Positions 6,286 to 16,728 are shown, numbered from the stretch's first letter. The stretch is 64,000 nt of DNA from Noviluteimonas lactosilytica (GCF_020866925.1 NZ_JAJGAK010000004.1:96081-160080); one strand, 5' to 3'. Notes: generated from the sequence alone by a model not told the origin. A program made the numbers and translations.

Positions 6286-7946
6286 CGCCCGCCGGCCAGC
6301 GCGTTCTTCCCGCGTGCCAACTCCAGCGCCGCCTCCAGCACCGTGTCGCGCCCCGCGCGGAAATCCGCGACGGTCGGATGCACGACGACCTGCGGCTTCA
6401 CTCCGACGCCGACGAACTCGCGGCCATCCGGATACGTGTCGCGCTTGGTGCAGATGCGCGCCATGATCCCGCCCGGCAGCGACACGATGAGCGGTTGCCC
6501 CGTGCTGCCGCCGGTGGCTTCGCCGACGATGCGACCGCGCTGCATCGCATCGAACGCGACCGCGAAGTCTTCCGCCGCCGAGTACGTGCGTGCGCTGGTG
6601 AGCACGTACACGGGCTTGTCGTAACGGCGCGCGCCATCGGGCGCCACCACGCCGGCCGCTTCGCGATGCGCCTGTTCGCCCTGCTGCCAGGCGCGGTAGG
6701 TCGGCACGTATTCGCGCGTTCGCCATGCGCTCGTCTGGAAGGCCTTGTCGGTGAGCGTCGCAAGCACCTTGTAGCCGACGCCGCTGTTGCCGCCGCCGTT
6801 GTCGCGCAGGTCGAACACGATCGCGTCGGCCTTCGCGATCTGCGCGAACTGCGCGAGGTATTCCTTCGCCGCCGTGTCGTCGCCGAACGAGCGCAACGCG
6901 ACCCACGCGACGTTGCCGGGCAACATGCGGAACTCGAACGGCGCAGTGTTCGGCAGCAACGCGGTGCGCGGCTTGGCCGCCATGCGTGGCATCGAAAGCT
7001 CGTGCGACTTGCCCTGCAGGTCGCGCACCGTCACGCGCGCGGGCGCATCGAGCGGACCGGTCAGCAGGAAACGCTCGTACATGCGCGATTCGCGGTCCTG
7101 CTGTGTCGATGCCGCGATGTAAGGCAGCACCGCATCGTGCGCGAACGCCGTCACCGGACGGCCGTCGACTGCGACGATCTCCCAGCCTGGCGCAACACCC
7201 GCGGCACGCAGCGCGGGATCGAACACATCGCGCACGATCACGCGGCCTTCGAGCCACAGCGTGTTGATGCCCGGTCGCGACGCCCAGGCATCGGCGGCCT
7301 CCTTGTCCGGGAACACGCTCGTGTGCCCGTCGCCGAGCTGCGCGTAAAAGCGCTGCATTTCCTTGTAGTAGGCCTCGTTGCTCTTCGCGGCGCGCACGCG
7401 CGGCAGCGTCGCAAGGTAGAGCGCATCCCAATCGAGGTCGGGCACGAGATCGAAGTTGACGAAGTTGTACTTCGCTTCGCTCCACGCGCGCGATAGGCCG
7501 GCGACGCGCTGGTCTTCGGTGAGCGGCGCGTCCCACGCGCTCGTCAACGCCGGGTTGTTCCACATGCGCTCGCGTTGCGCGCCGATGCGATCGATCCGTG
7601 CAATGAGCGGCGCCCAACGTGCATCGGCGTGCAGCGATGCGAGGTCCGAGTCCTGCGCCATGTGCTTGCCGTTCGCCCAGCCTGCGTCGACGGCCTGTTG
7701 CAGGAAGTCGAAGGCAGCATCGCCGCGGCCGGCGAGCGCCGCGGAACACGCGGCGTTGTAGTACACGCCGCCGGTGTCCGCACCGGCCTTCGCGGCGGCG
7801 GCGTACAAGTCGGCGCTGCGTGCATAGTCCTTCGCGGCGTAGGCCGCCTGCGCCTGCTCGGCGAGTGCGCTCGCATCCTGCGCCAGTACGGGCAGGGCGA
7901 AGCCCGCGGAGAGGGCGAGGGTCAGCAGCGAAAGGCGCAGGCGCAT
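6282..7946 (-). CDS. Secreted S41-family peptidase with TPR-like N-terminus
   Basis: 554 residues from the start at 7946, chosen because it opens with a clean Sec signal peptide (MRLRLSLLTLALSAGFALP, cleavage after VLAQ). Residues about 25-110 are alanine-rich and TPR-like (ALAEQAQAAYAAKDYARSADLY). A PDZ-like segment follows near LRAAGVAPGWEIVAVDGRPV. The C-terminal 200 residues are the S41 core: IVFDLRDNGGGNSG, the nucleophile region TSARTYSAAEDFA and GEATGGSTGQP. It probably degrades or processes periplasmic proteins; substrates are unknown. It converges on the PPOX gene with overlapping stops. Confidence 0.87.
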   Translation of the reverse strand: MRLRLSLLTLALSAGFALPVLAQDASALAEQAQAAYAAKDYARSADLYAAAAKAGADTGGVYYNAACSAALAGRGDAAFDFLQQAVDAGWANGKHMAQDSDLASLHADARWAPLIARIDRIGAQRERMWNNPALTSAWDAPLTEDQRVAGLSRAWSEAKYNFVNFDLVPDLDWDALYLATLPRVRAAKSNEAYYKEMQRFYAQLGDGHTSVFPDKEAADAWASRPGINTLWLEGRVIVRDVFDPALRAAGVAPGWEIVAVDGRPVTAFAHDAVLPYIAASTQQDRESRMYERFLLTGPLDAPARVTVRDLQGKSHELSMPRMAAKPRTALLPNTAPFEFRMLPGNVAWVALRSFGDDTAAKEYLAQFAQIAKADAIVFDLRDNGGGNSGVGYKVLATLTDKAFQTSAWRTREYVPTYRAWQQGEQAHREAAGVVAPDGARRYDKPVYVLTSARTYSAAEDFAVAFDAMQRGRIVGEATGGSTGQPLIVSLPGGIMARICTKRDTYPDGREFVGVGVKPQVVVHPTVADFRAGRDTVLEAALELARGKNALAGGR

Positions 7947-8052
7947 GGGCGGCTCGTCGAACGATCGGGGGCTGCGCATTGTCGTCGCGCCCCCGGCACC
8001 GCCCATGTGGCGATGGTCATTCCAACCTTTCGCCGAACCTCCGCATCGCGGC

Positions 8053-8817
8053 TCACGCCGCGTCGGCCACCAGGCCACCGCGGTGCTTGAAGCGCAGCCA
8101 CACCGTCTGCGCGACGAGCACGACGGCCAGCGCCAGCGCACACCACGCGGCAGCGGTCGCGCCCGGCACGCCCCAGCCATGCTGCATCGCGTACACGCCG
8201 AGCAAGCCCCAGGTCGCCGCGCCCGCGTAGTCGACGTTACCGCGCATGCGATGGTTCGCCCACAGCAACAACGCGGCGAGTCCCGCGAACAACACCAGGC
8301 TCCACGACAACATGTCGGTCGTCGACAACAACCGGTACGCGACGATCACCTGCGCGAGATTGAGGAAGGCCGCGAGCGACAACCACCCGGCGTGCAACGA
8401 GATCGGCGACCACGCCCACAACCACTGCTGCGGCAGGCGTTGCGCATCGTCGGTGAGCACGATCGCCGCGCGCAGCAGGCACGCAAGCGCGGCGAAGATC
8501 ACCGCGAGGCACAACCAATACAGCCCCATCGAGAACAACGGCATCCACGCCGCTGTGAGCGCGAACCCCGCCGCCGTCCACGGTGCGATGCGCGACAGCG
8601 TCGCGTCGCGCCGGCGTTCTCCCGTCGCCTGCCACACGCCGTACAACACGTCGAACACGAAGATCAGCCCCCAGATCGCGAAGGCGTATCCCGCCGCGAC
8701 GAGCAGCGTCGGATATTGCGCGGACACCGCGGCATTGGTCGGACCGAACGTCCCGCGCTGCGATAACCACGCAACGACGGGCATGGCGAGCGAACACAAC
8801 AGGACGAGCAGGCGCAT
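8053..8817 (-). CDS. TspO/MBR-like integral membrane protein
   Basis: 254 residues from the ATG at 8817, which has GGAG 9 bases upstream; the ATG at 8832 has none. About seven hydrophobic segments are visible. The pattern (YAFAIWGLIFVFDVLYGVWQ, AAWMPLFSMGLYWLCLAV, WLWAWSPISLHAGWLSLA) is rich in Trp and resembles TspO/MBR-related tryptophan-rich proteins, but the length is nearly twice that of classical TspO (about 160 residues), so it is a longer relative. Ligand and role are unknown. Confidence 0.7.
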   Translation of the reverse strand: MRLLVLLCSLAMPVVAWLSQRGTFGPTNAAVSAQYPTLLVAAGYAFAIWGLIFVFDVLYGVWQATGERRRDATLSRIAPWTAAGFALTAAWMPLFSMGLYWLCLAVIFAALACLLRAAIVLTDDAQRLPQQWLWAWSPISLHAGWLSLAAFLNLAQVIVAYRLLSTTDMLSWSLVLFAGLAALLLWANHRMRGNVDYAGAATWGLLGVYAMQHGWGVPGATAAAWCALALAVVLVAQTVWLRFKHRGGLVADAA

Positions 8818-9016
8818 GACGGGGCACTCCATGGCGGATGCGACGGGCGAAGGTACTTCGACCCCGCCTCGCGACGCCGTGATTGCCGCTTCGCCTGCTC
8901 GCGTTCAACTGCATGAATCATCCCGCCACGCACTGTCGAGTTCGCGCCTGTCCGTTGACCGGCCGCTCACTATTGCCCGCGCACGCTCGGGGACTCTCCC
9001 AGCAGGAGTTCCACGG

Positions 9017-9562
9017 ATGACACGCAAGACACTCTGCACGCTCATTGCCGCCATGCTCGCGACCGCCGCGTTCAGCGCAGCCGCGAACAAGAGCGGCGAC
9101 GACAAGTTCAAGATGATGGACACCAACAGCGACGGCCAGGTCAGTTCGGCCGAACATGCCGCCGGCGTCACCAAGATGTTCGGCGAGATGGACGCCAACA
9201 AGGACGGCTTCGTCACCGCCGCCGAAATGGACGCCAGGCACGCCATGAAAGCCGACAAGGGCGACATGCGCGGCCACGACATGAAGTCGTCCGACAAGAT
9301 CGCCAAGATGGACAAGGACGGCGACGGCAAGCTGTCTGCGGCCGAACACGACGCCGGTGCGGCCGACATGTTCAAGATGGCCGACAGCGACGGCAACGGC
9401 ATGCTCTCGCAGTCCGAGATGTCCTCCGCTCACGGCAAGATGATGAGCAAGGACAAGGCATCGAAGGACAAGGACAAGGACGCGGCGGGCATGACCGATC
9501 ACTCGGGCCATGACGCCGGTTCCGGCACCACCACGCCGCCCCCGGACGGCAACGACGGCTGA
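9017..9562 (+). CDS. Secreted EF-hand calcium-binding protein (four hands)
   Basis: 181 residues from the ATG at 9017, with AGGAG about 10 bases upstream. A signal peptide (MTRKTLCTLIAAMLATAAFSAA) is followed by four canonical EF-hand loops: DTNSDGQVSSAE, DANKDGFVTAAE, DKDGDGKLSAAE and DSDGNGMLSQSE. The tail is Lys/Asp- and then Pro-rich. It probably binds calcium in the periplasm; partner or buffering role unknown. A second, unrelated-length EF-hand protein is at 12270. Confidence 0.88.
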   Translation: MTRKTLCTLIAAMLATAAFSAAANKSGDDKFKMMDTNSDGQVSSAEHAAGVTKMFGEMDANKDGFVTAAEMDARHAMKADKGDMRGHDMKSSDKIAKMDKDGDGKLSAAEHDAGAADMFKMADSDGNGMLSQSEMSSAHGKMMSKDKASKDKDKDAAGMTDHSGHDAGSGTTTPPPDGNDG

Positions 9563-9575
9563 AGCACCGTCGCGC

Positions 9576-9608
9576 CGTACCGTCCTGCCTCGACGGCAGG
9601 GCGGTACG
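9576..9608 (+). terminator. Strong 14-bp hairpin after the EF-hand gene
   Basis: CGTACCGTCCTGCC at 9576-9589 pairs with GGCAGGGCGGTACG at 9595-9608 (one G-T wobble) over a 5-base loop. It starts 14 bases after the stop. No T-run follows. Confidence 0.6.
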
Positions 9609-9697
9609 CGCGCGTCGTGTGAAGACGCATTAACGCGCGCGATGGTCCAATACGCGCGCGCGCCGCGGGGAGGTGCGCCAGCACTCGAGGGGTCCGC

Positions 9698-11611
9698 TTG
9701 AACCGCAATGCATCACCTTGGCCCGCGCCGCCGCCCACGGCGTGGAAAGACGACGACGCCATCTTCCGCCGGCTGGTGGAGGAGGTGCCGGACTACGCCA
9801 TCTTCATGCTCGACGCCGAAGGGTGCGTGCGTACGTGGAATACCGGCGCCGAACGCATCAAGGGGTACACGGGCGACGAGATCATCGGTCGCCACTTCTC
9901 GGTGTTCTATCCGCAGGAACGCATCGATGCCGGGTGGCCGCAACACGAGTTGCGCGTCGCTGCCGAAGTCGGCCAGTTCGAGGACGAAGGCTGGCGCGTC
10001 CGCAAGGACGGCACGCAGTTCTGGGCGAACGTGGTGATCACGCGCGTGCTCGACGACCACGGCGACCTGCTCGGCTTCTCCAAGATCACCCGCGACCTCA
10101 CCGCGCGCCGCCGCCAGGAAGAACTGCTTCGCCGTAGCGAAGAACGCTTCCGCCTGCTGATCGAAGGCGTGCGCGACTACGCGATCTTCATGCTCGATCC
10201 CGAGGGTCATGTCGCGAGCTGGAACGCAGGCGCGCAACAGACCAAGGGCTACGGCGCCGACGAAATCCTCGGCCGCCACTTCTCGACGTTCTATCCGCCC
10301 GAAATCGCGCGCAGCGGCTGGCCGCAGCGCGAACTCGAAATCGCGCTGGAGGAAGGCCGCTGCGAAGACGAAGGCTGGCGCGTGCGCAAGGACGGCTCGC
10401 GCTTCTGGGCGAGCGTCGTCATCACCGCGTTGCGCGACGAACACGGCAAGCACATCGGCTTCTCGAAAGTGACGCGCGACCTGACCGATCGCCGGCGCGT
10501 GCGCACGCTGGAAGACGAAGGCCGTCGCGTCACGACGTTCCTGGCGATGCTCGGCCACGAACTGCGCAACCCCCTCGCGCCGATCGCGAATGCGGTGGCG
10601 ATCATGCAGCTGGAAACGCTCCAGACAGAACGCATGCGCATGTGCCGCGACGTGATCGCACGCCAGCTCGGGCAGATGTCGCGACTTGTCGACGACCTGC
10701 TCGACGTGGGCCGCATCACCAGCGGCAAGATCCACATGGAGATGGCCCCCGTCGACCTGTCGAGAACGATGGCGACGGCGATCGAAGCGATCGAACCCTT
10801 CGCGCGCAGCCGTTCGCAGACGCTGACGCTGGAACTTCCCGACGAACCGGCGTGGGTCTCCGGCGACGCCGCGCGCCTGCTGCAGATCGTCGGCAACCTG
10901 CTGAACAACGCGGTGAAATTCACCGACCGCGGCGGGCGCATCCTCCTCGCATTGCGTCGCAGCCGCGCGTTCGCGGAGATCGCGGTGTCCGACAACGGGC
11001 CGGGCATCGACCCCGCGCGCCTGCAGGACATCTTCAACCTGTTCGTGCAGGGCGACCAGGACATGGCGCGCACCCAGGGCGGCCTCGGGCTGGGCCTGAG
11101 CCTGGTGCAGCAGCTGGTGACGCTGCATGGCGGCGACGTGGCGGCGTACAGCGCCGGCCTGGGCAAGGGTGCGGAATTCGTCGTGCGCATCCCGATGATC
11201 GAAACGCCCGACGCAGATGCGGACGACGCCGGACATGCACCGCAACTGAAATCGCGCAGCGTGCTGGTCGTCGACGACAACCGCGACGCGGCCGACACGA
11301 TGGCCGCGCTGCTCGAACGTCTCGGCTATCGCGCGCGCACCGCGTACGACGCCGCGACTGCGCTCGATGCGATCCGCGCCGAACGCCCGGACATCGCCTT
11401 CCTCGACATCGGCCTGCCCGACACGGACGGCATGACGCTCGCGCAGAAGATCCTCGCCGAGTGGGGCGACGGCATCGCGCTGATAGCCGTCACCGGCTAC
11501 GGGCAGGGGCAGGATCGCGCGGCGACGTCGGCCGCGGGCTTCCGCGACCACCTCGTCAAGCCGATCGTGTCCGACGCGCTGACCGAAGCGCTCGCACGCA
11601 TCAACGCTTGA
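9698..11611 (+). CDS. PAS-PAS hybrid sensor histidine kinase with C-terminal receiver
   Basis: 637 residues. The start is TTG at 9698 with GAGGGG 5 bases upstream. Two similar PAS domains occupy about residues 20-140 (DYAIFMLDAEGCVRTWN) and 145-265 (DYAIFMLDPEGHVASWN), followed by HisKA with the phosphoacceptor His in FLAMLGHELRNPLAPI. The HATPase has NLLNNAVKF, DNGPGID and GGLGLGLSLV. The C-terminal receiver has VLVVDDNRDAADT and the phosphorylatable Asp in AFLDIGLPD. No transmembrane helix is seen, so it is a cytoplasmic kinase. No partner regulator is adjacent. Its last 11 bases overlap the convergent lipoprotein gene. Confidence 0.92.
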   Translation: MNRNASPWPAPPPTAWKDDDAIFRRLVEEVPDYAIFMLDAEGCVRTWNTGAERIKGYTGDEIIGRHFSVFYPQERIDAGWPQHELRVAAEVGQFEDEGWRVRKDGTQFWANVVITRVLDDHGDLLGFSKITRDLTARRRQEELLRRSEERFRLLIEGVRDYAIFMLDPEGHVASWNAGAQQTKGYGADEILGRHFSTFYPPEIARSGWPQRELEIALEEGRCEDEGWRVRKDGSRFWASVVITALRDEHGKHIGFSKVTRDLTDRRRVRTLEDEGRRVTTFLAMLGHELRNPLAPIANAVAIMQLETLQTERMRMCRDVIARQLGQMSRLVDDLLDVGRITSGKIHMEMAPVDLSRTMATAIEAIEPFARSRSQTLTLELPDEPAWVSGDAARLLQIVGNLLNNAVKFTDRGGRILLALRRSRAFAEIAVSDNGPGIDPARLQDIFNLFVQGDQDMARTQGGLGLGLSLVQQLVTLHGGDVAAYSAGLGKGAEFVVRIPMIETPDADADDAGHAPQLKSRSVLVVDDNRDAADTMAALLERLGYRARTAYDAATALDAIRAERPDIAFLDIGLPDTDGMTLAQKILAEWGDGIALIAVTGYGQGQDRAATSAAGFRDHLVKPIVSDALTEALARINA

Positions 11612-12146
11612 ATTCGCGGCGGATCCAGGTGTCGATCAGGCGCTTGTCGTAGCGCAGCGGATCGTTGGCGGGGAAGGGCGGCTGCGATTGCAGGTACGCA
11701 AGGTCGGCGATCTTGCGTTCGCCTTCGGCCACCACCGCGCCGCTGGCGTCGACGTGGCGGAAGTTGAGCGTCATGCGCGGCGGATAGACGTCGCGCATCA
11801 CGCGGATGTCGTCGGACGTGGCGCGCGGGATCCACTCGTATTCGCCGGCGCGGGTGATGTCGAGGATCTCGACGTCGACGCGGTCGCCGGCGGGCACGGC
11901 CTTCGTGATCTTCGCCTGCATGTAGTCCGCGAGCTCGACCACCCAGTCGCCGCGCGCCGCTTCCCGGTGGTTCTGGCTGTAACGCAGCTCGGAGAAGGCG
12001 GCCGGATCGGCCCAGCGCACGTTCACGGCGGTGCCTTCGCCGACTTCGCGAGGCTGTCCGGAGCCGGTGACCATGCGCGGGCCGGTGGAGGCGCAGGACG
12101 CCAGCGACAGCGCGAGGACGAGGCAGGCGAGGGGACGGGCGTTCAT
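11601..12146 (-). CDS. DUF3016-family lipoprotein
   Basis: 181 residues from the ATG at 12146, preceded by GGAG on the minus strand. The N-terminus is a lipoprotein signal with lipobox LASC. The body (VNVRWADPAAFSELRYSQ, LADYMQAKITKAVPAGDRVDVEILDITRAGEYEW, DIRVMRDVYPPRMTLNF) fits the DUF3016 family common in xanthomonads. It is probably a periplasmic, membrane-anchored protein of unknown role. It converges on the hybrid kinase gene, with an 11-base overlap of coding ends. Confidence 0.85.
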   Translation of the reverse strand: MNARPLACLVLALSLASCASTGPRMVTGSGQPREVGEGTAVNVRWADPAAFSELRYSQNHREAARGDWVVELADYMQAKITKAVPAGDRVDVEILDITRAGEYEWIPRATSDDIRVMRDVYPPRMTLNFRHVDASGAVVAEGERKIADLAYLQSQPPFPANDPLRYDKRLIDTWIRREFKR

Positions 12147-12269
12147 GGCGGTGCTCCGCGTGGCTTTCACTCGTGAGTGTGTGCCGCAACCGCCGCCGGT
12201 TCAAACCCACGGCCGCTCTGCGTTTCGCCTTGCGTCAGCCTTCATTGACCGTCCCCCCTGGAGCACGCG

Positions 12270-12746
12270 ATGAACCCCCTGTCCGTCCGAGTCGCCGCCT
12301 TCACCATCGCCGTCGGCACCCTCCTCATCGGTACCTGCGCCGCGCAGGTCAACACCGCCCCCGACGCCACCCCGCGCACCTCCAACCCCGTGCCGTCCGA
12401 CGCCCGCCTGCCGCAGAACGCCCAACAGCGCATGGCCGCGCTCGACCGCAACGGCGACGGTTCGGTGAGCGAGGACGAGTACGAGGATTCGATCCGCGAC
12501 ACCTTCCGCGCGCTCGATGCCGACCGCAACAACCGCGTCAGCCCCGACGAACTCGCCAGCGCGGGCGCACCGCAGCAGGACGGCATGCTGTCGCCCGCCG
12601 ACCGGATCCGCCGCATCGACATGAACACCGACGGCGAACTCACCGAGGAAGAACTGGAGCGCGGCGCGGAGCAGGCGTTCGAGTTGCTCGACACGAGCGA
12701 CGACGACACGCTCGATCTCGGCGAGTTGATGTCGGGCGGCGGGTAA
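12270..12746 (+). CDS. Secreted EF-hand protein
   Basis: 158 residues with GGAG upstream of the ATG. A signal peptide ends near GTCAAQ. EF-hand-like loops are DRNGDGSVSEDE, DADRNNRVSPDE, DMNTDGELTEEE and DTSDDDTLDLGE, so there are four putative calcium sites, one weaker (DADRNNRV). It is strongly acidic. It is likely periplasmic; partner unknown. It is followed directly by a long palindrome. Confidence 0.85.
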   Translation: MNPLSVRVAAFTIAVGTLLIGTCAAQVNTAPDATPRTSNPVPSDARLPQNAQQRMAALDRNGDGSVSEDEYEDSIRDTFRALDADRNNRVSPDELASAGAPQQDGMLSPADRIRRIDMNTDGELTEEELERGAEQAFELLDTSDDDTLDLGELMSGGG

Positions 12747-12760
12747 GCAAGAGCAGGGCA

Positions 12761-12815
12761 AAAACAGGGGTCAGAGCACTATTTCGGAACGAAATAGTGC
12801 TCTGACCCCTGTTTT
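12761..12815. repeat. 26-bp perfect palindrome (REP-like, GGGGTCAGAGCACTATT type)
   Basis: The arm at 12761-12786 (AAAACAGGGGTCAGAGCACT..., ending ATTTCG) is the perfect reverse complement of 12790-12815 around a 3-base GAA loop. T-rich ends on both strands make it a good bidirectional terminator between two convergent genes. The GGTCAGAGCA core is reminiscent of palindromes that accompany REP-associated tyrosine transposases; that link is from memory of such elements. No transposase gene is in this window. Confidence 0.85.
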
Positions 12816-12829
12816 GGCCCCTGTTTGCC

Positions 12830-13528
12830 CTAGTGCCGGCGCTTGTCGTACCAGAGCGCCAGGTGGTCGCGCGAATGCAGCATGCGTCGTCCGCGCAGGG
12901 CGAAGCGCAGCATCAGCCGCAGGTGATCGACGAGGCCGAAGGTGCGCAGCTTGCGATCGGAGGTGTGCACCGCTTCGCGCAGGATGCGCATCCGGCCGAT
13001 GCGCGCCAGCGCGCGACCGAACGCGACGTCTTCGCCCGCATACCAGCGCGTGTCGAAGCCGCCGATCGCGTCGAAGGCGTCGCGCGTGCAGTAGAGGAAG
13101 CACCCGGGCGTCACGCGCGTCCAGCGGAACAACTGCATCAACGCCTTGGTTAGGACGCGCAGGCTCCAGCGCACGTCGCCGTCGAGTTCCACCGCGCACC
13201 CGCCGCCGACCGCGCCCGCATCGAGCGCGGCGATTGCCGCACGCAGCACGCGTGCATCGACGCGTGTGTCCGCATCGACGAAACACAACCGCGTGCCCGT
13301 CGCCTGCGCCGCGCCCGCATTGCGCGTGGCCGCGATGTGGCGGAACGCGACCGGCACGACGCGCGCCCCATGCGCACGCGCGATGTCGGCCGTGCCGTCG
13401 GTCGACGCGTCGTCCACCACGATGCATTCGTGCGCGACGCCGCACTCGCGCGCGGCCGCCTGCAGCGCATCGAGCGTCGCGCCGATCAACGGCGCCTCGT
13501 CGTGTGCGGGAACGATGAACGACCACAT
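12830..13528 (-). CDS. Family 2 glycosyltransferase
   Basis: 232 residues from the ATG at 13528. The GT-A fold is clear: SFIVPAHDEAPLIGATLDAL, IVVDDASTDGTADIARAHGA, then the metal-binding CFVDADTRVD and GGFDTRWYAGEDVAFGRAL as the acceptor-side block. It uses a nucleotide sugar to glycosylate an unknown acceptor and looks soluble or peripheral, with no clear membrane helix. It is divergent from the cyclase gene, with 94 bases between. A longer frame reaches 13990 but would overlap that gene, so the shorter start is used. Confidence 0.85.
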   Translation of the reverse strand: MWSFIVPAHDEAPLIGATLDALQAAARECGVAHECIVVDDASTDGTADIARAHGARVVPVAFRHIAATRNAGAAQATGTRLCFVDADTRVDARVLRAAIAALDAGAVGGGCAVELDGDVRWSLRVLTKALMQLFRWTRVTPGCFLYCTRDAFDAIGGFDTRWYAGEDVAFGRALARIGRMRILREAVHTSDRKLRTFGLVDHLRLMLRFALRGRRMLHSRDHLALWYDKRRH

Positions 13529-13590
13529 CCGGCGATGATCGCACGCAGGGTCGATCGGACCGGCGTCCGGCACCCCGCCGGAACCCGCGC

Positions 13591-13596
13591 TAGACT
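13591..13596 (+). promoter_or_regulatory. -10 box (TAGACT) of the GGDEF gene
   Basis: TAGACT lies 26 bases before the ATG at 13623, with purine-rich GGGGGCG just before the start. It is the same box type seen elsewhere in the window. Confidence 0.4.
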
Positions 13597-13622
13597 CCGC
13601 CCCGGAGCATCCCGGGGGCGCC

Positions 13623-14735
13623 ATGCACGGTCCGGAGGGCGACATCGCTGAAGCCACGCAGCCCGCAACGGCCGGCGCCGACCCGGCCGCATCGGCGTTG
13701 CACGCGCGGCTGACCGGGCTGCTCGCCGAAGTCTCGCGCGAAGCGCTGCAGGGCGAGGACCTCGAGGCCGTGTTGCGGCGCATCGTCGAATGCCTCGTGC
13801 GCAACCTGCCGGTGGCCATCGCGAGCATCATCCTGCTCGACGACGACGGCCAGCATTTCGTGCACGAAACCTGGGCGGGCGACCTCGACCTGTATCCGGC
13901 CGAACTCGCGAACGGCTGGCCCATCAGCGTCGGCGCCGCGGGTCGTTGCGCACGCACGGGCGAAGCGCAACGCATCACCGATGTCGACACCGATCCGGAT
14001 TACGTGCCGGGCAACACGCGCGTGCGTTCCGAGTACCTCGTGCCCATCCGGCATCGCGCGCGCCTGCACGGCGTGCTCAACATCGAAAGCACGCGCGCGG
14101 ATTTCTTCGACCAGGCCGCGTGCGACGTCTTCGATGCGATCGCCGACCAGGTCGCCGGCGCGATCCACCTCGCGCGCGTCGTCGCCGAACTCGAAACCGC
14201 GAATCGCAAGCTGCAGGCGCTGTCGATGATCGACGGTCTCACCGGCATCGCCAATCGCCGCTGCTTCGACCAGCGCCTTGCGTCCGATTGGGAATGGCTC
14301 GCGGCGGAATCGCGCGAACTCGCACTCGTGCTCATCGACGCCGATGCGTTCAAGCCGCTCAACGACGCGCACGGCCACTTGTACGGCGACGAATGCCTGC
14401 GCGAACTCGCGCGCCTGTGCACGCGCTTCGCCGACGGCGGGAACGACCTCGTCGCGCGCTTCGGCGGCGAAGAACTCGTGTTGCTGCTTCCGGGTCGATC
14501 GCTAGAAGCGGCCGTGGCGCTCGGCGAAGCATTGCGCCGCGACGTCGAAGCGGCCGGCATGCCGCACGACGCATCGACCATCGCTTCCTGCGTGACCGTC
14601 AGCGTCGGCGTCAGCGCCGTCACGCCCAGCAAGGCGCGCTCCCCCGAGCGCCTGCTCGCCGCCGCCGACCGCGCGCTGTATGCGGCGAAGGCGCAGGGCC
14701 GCAATCGCGTGGTGGCCGCACTCACCGGCGACTGA
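13623..14735 (+). CDS. GAF-GGDEF diguanylate cyclase
   Basis: 370 residues. Residues about 30-190 form a GAF sensor domain ([24 protein letters not shown] to [12 protein letters not shown]). Residues about 205-368 form a GGDEF domain with [13 protein letters not shown], the metal/substrate segment [12 protein letters not shown] and active-site motif RFGGEEL. It should make c-di-GMP from GTP. The position of the allosteric I-site (RxxD, five residues before the active motif) reads GGND, so classic product inhibition is probably absent. Soluble; the GAF ligand is unknown. Confidence 0.92.
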   Translation: MHGPEGDIAEATQPATAGADPAASALHARLTGLLAEVSREALQGEDLEAVLRRIVECLVRNLPVAIASIILLDDDGQHFVHETWAGDLDLYPAELANGWPISVGAAGRCARTGEAQRITDVDTDPDYVPGNTRVRSEYLVPIRHRARLHGVLNIESTRADFFDQAACDVFDAIADQVAGAIHLARVVAELETANRKLQALSMIDGLTGIANRRCFDQRLASDWEWLAAESRELALVLIDADAFKPLNDAHGHLYGDECLRELARLCTRFADGGNDLVARFGGEELVLLLPGRSLEAAVALGEALRRDVEAAGMPHDASTIASCVTVSVGVSAVTPSKARSPERLLAAADRALYAAKAQGRNRVVAALTGD

Positions 14736-14867
14736 TTGCCCCCGTGCCAGCGCGCGCGGGCGCTGATTGCCCCGATTCCGGGACAGTCCTTCCACGTTTT
14801 GCGGTCTTATCGCCGTCGCATTGCGCGACTAGCCTGTGCGTCCCCCAGGAAGCCGGTGAGGTCCCCC

Positions 14868-14969
14868 ATGCGCCGCCGCAAGCTCCGCATCGTCGTCTCC
14901 TTCACCCGCCTCATGCGTGCGGTCTTCGCCAGTCGCAGGCCCGCGCTCGGTTTCGGCGAGCTCGGATGA
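14868..14969 (+). CDS. Possible 33-residue basic peptide
   Basis: A short frame starting ATGCGCCGCCGC at 14868, with GGTGAGG about 6 bases upstream, ends at the TGA at 14967-14969. The product is very basic with a hydrophobic middle ([20 protein letters not shown]). No family is recognised. It fills part of the gap before the ABC exporter genes and could be a leader peptide or chance. The stretch 14736-15034 holds nothing else I can name. Confidence 0.3.
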   Translation: MRRRKLRIVVSFTRLMRAVFASRRPALGFGELG

Positions 14970-15034
14970 ACCACGCGGGCGCGGCGCACGGCTACGATGG
15001 GTTCCCCCCCGCCCATCGTGCCGAGGCGCCGCGC

Positions 15035-15966
<932 letters not shown>

Positions 15967-15970
<4 letters not shown>

Positions 15971-16728
15971 ACACGCACGCGATCCGCGCGATCTACCGGT
16001 TCGAAATGGCGCGCACGTTCCGCACCGCGCTGGAAAGCATCCTGTCGCCGGTGCTGACGACGTCGCTTTACTTCATCGTGTTCGGCGCGGCGATCGGCTC
16101 GCGTATGGGCGATCTCGGCGGCGTGAGCTACGGGGCTTTCATCATTCCCGGGCTGATCATGCTGTCGCTGTTGAACGAGAGCATCTCGAATGCATCGTTC
16201 GGCATCTACCTGCCCAAATGGTCGGGCACGATCTTCGAATTGCTGTCGGCGCCGGTGACCTACTACGAGGCGGTGATCGGCTACGTGGGCGCGGCCGCGA
16301 CGAAGTCGCTGATGCTCGGCGTGCTGATCCTGGTGACCGCGCGCGCGTTCGTGCCGTACGAGATCGCGCATCCGTTCTGGATGTTGTGCTTCCTCGTGCT
16401 GACCGCGGTCACCTTCAGCCTGTTCGGTTTCATCATCGGCATCTGGGCGGACAGCTTCCAGCGCCTGCAGGTGATCCCGCTGCTGATCATCACGCCGCTC
16501 ACCTTCCTCGGTGGCGCGTTCTATTCGATCGACATGCTGCCGGAGCCGTGGCGCACGCTGACGTTGTTCAATCCGGTCGTGTACCTGATCAGCGGGATGC
16601 GATGGAGCTTCTTCGGGTTCGCGGATGTCAATGTCGTGCTGAGCGCCGCGGCGATCGTCGGGTTCCTGTTCGCGTGTCTGTTCGGTGTGTGGTGGATCTT
16701 CAAGACCGGGTACAAACTCAAGGCGTAA
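15967..16728 (+). CDS. ABC-2 type exporter, permease
   Basis: 253 residues, about six membrane helices ([99 protein letters not shown] and the C-terminal [18 protein letters not shown]). The pattern [17 protein letters not shown] near residue 180 is typical of ABC-2 permeases. Its ATG lies inside the end of the ATPase gene, so the two are translationally coupled and form one exporter. Confidence 0.93.

Noticed and set aside
4816-7749. 977-residue open frame on the minus strand
   Set aside because: It crosses the PilZ, STAS-like and PPOX genes and then runs out of frame through the S41 gene, with no recognisable domain. A GC-driven shadow.
13528-13990. N-terminal extension of the glycosyltransferase to 13990
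   Set aside because: It would overlap the divergent GAF-GGDEF gene by more than 350 bases, and the extension has no GT-family sequence; the GT2 fold starts cleanly at 13528.
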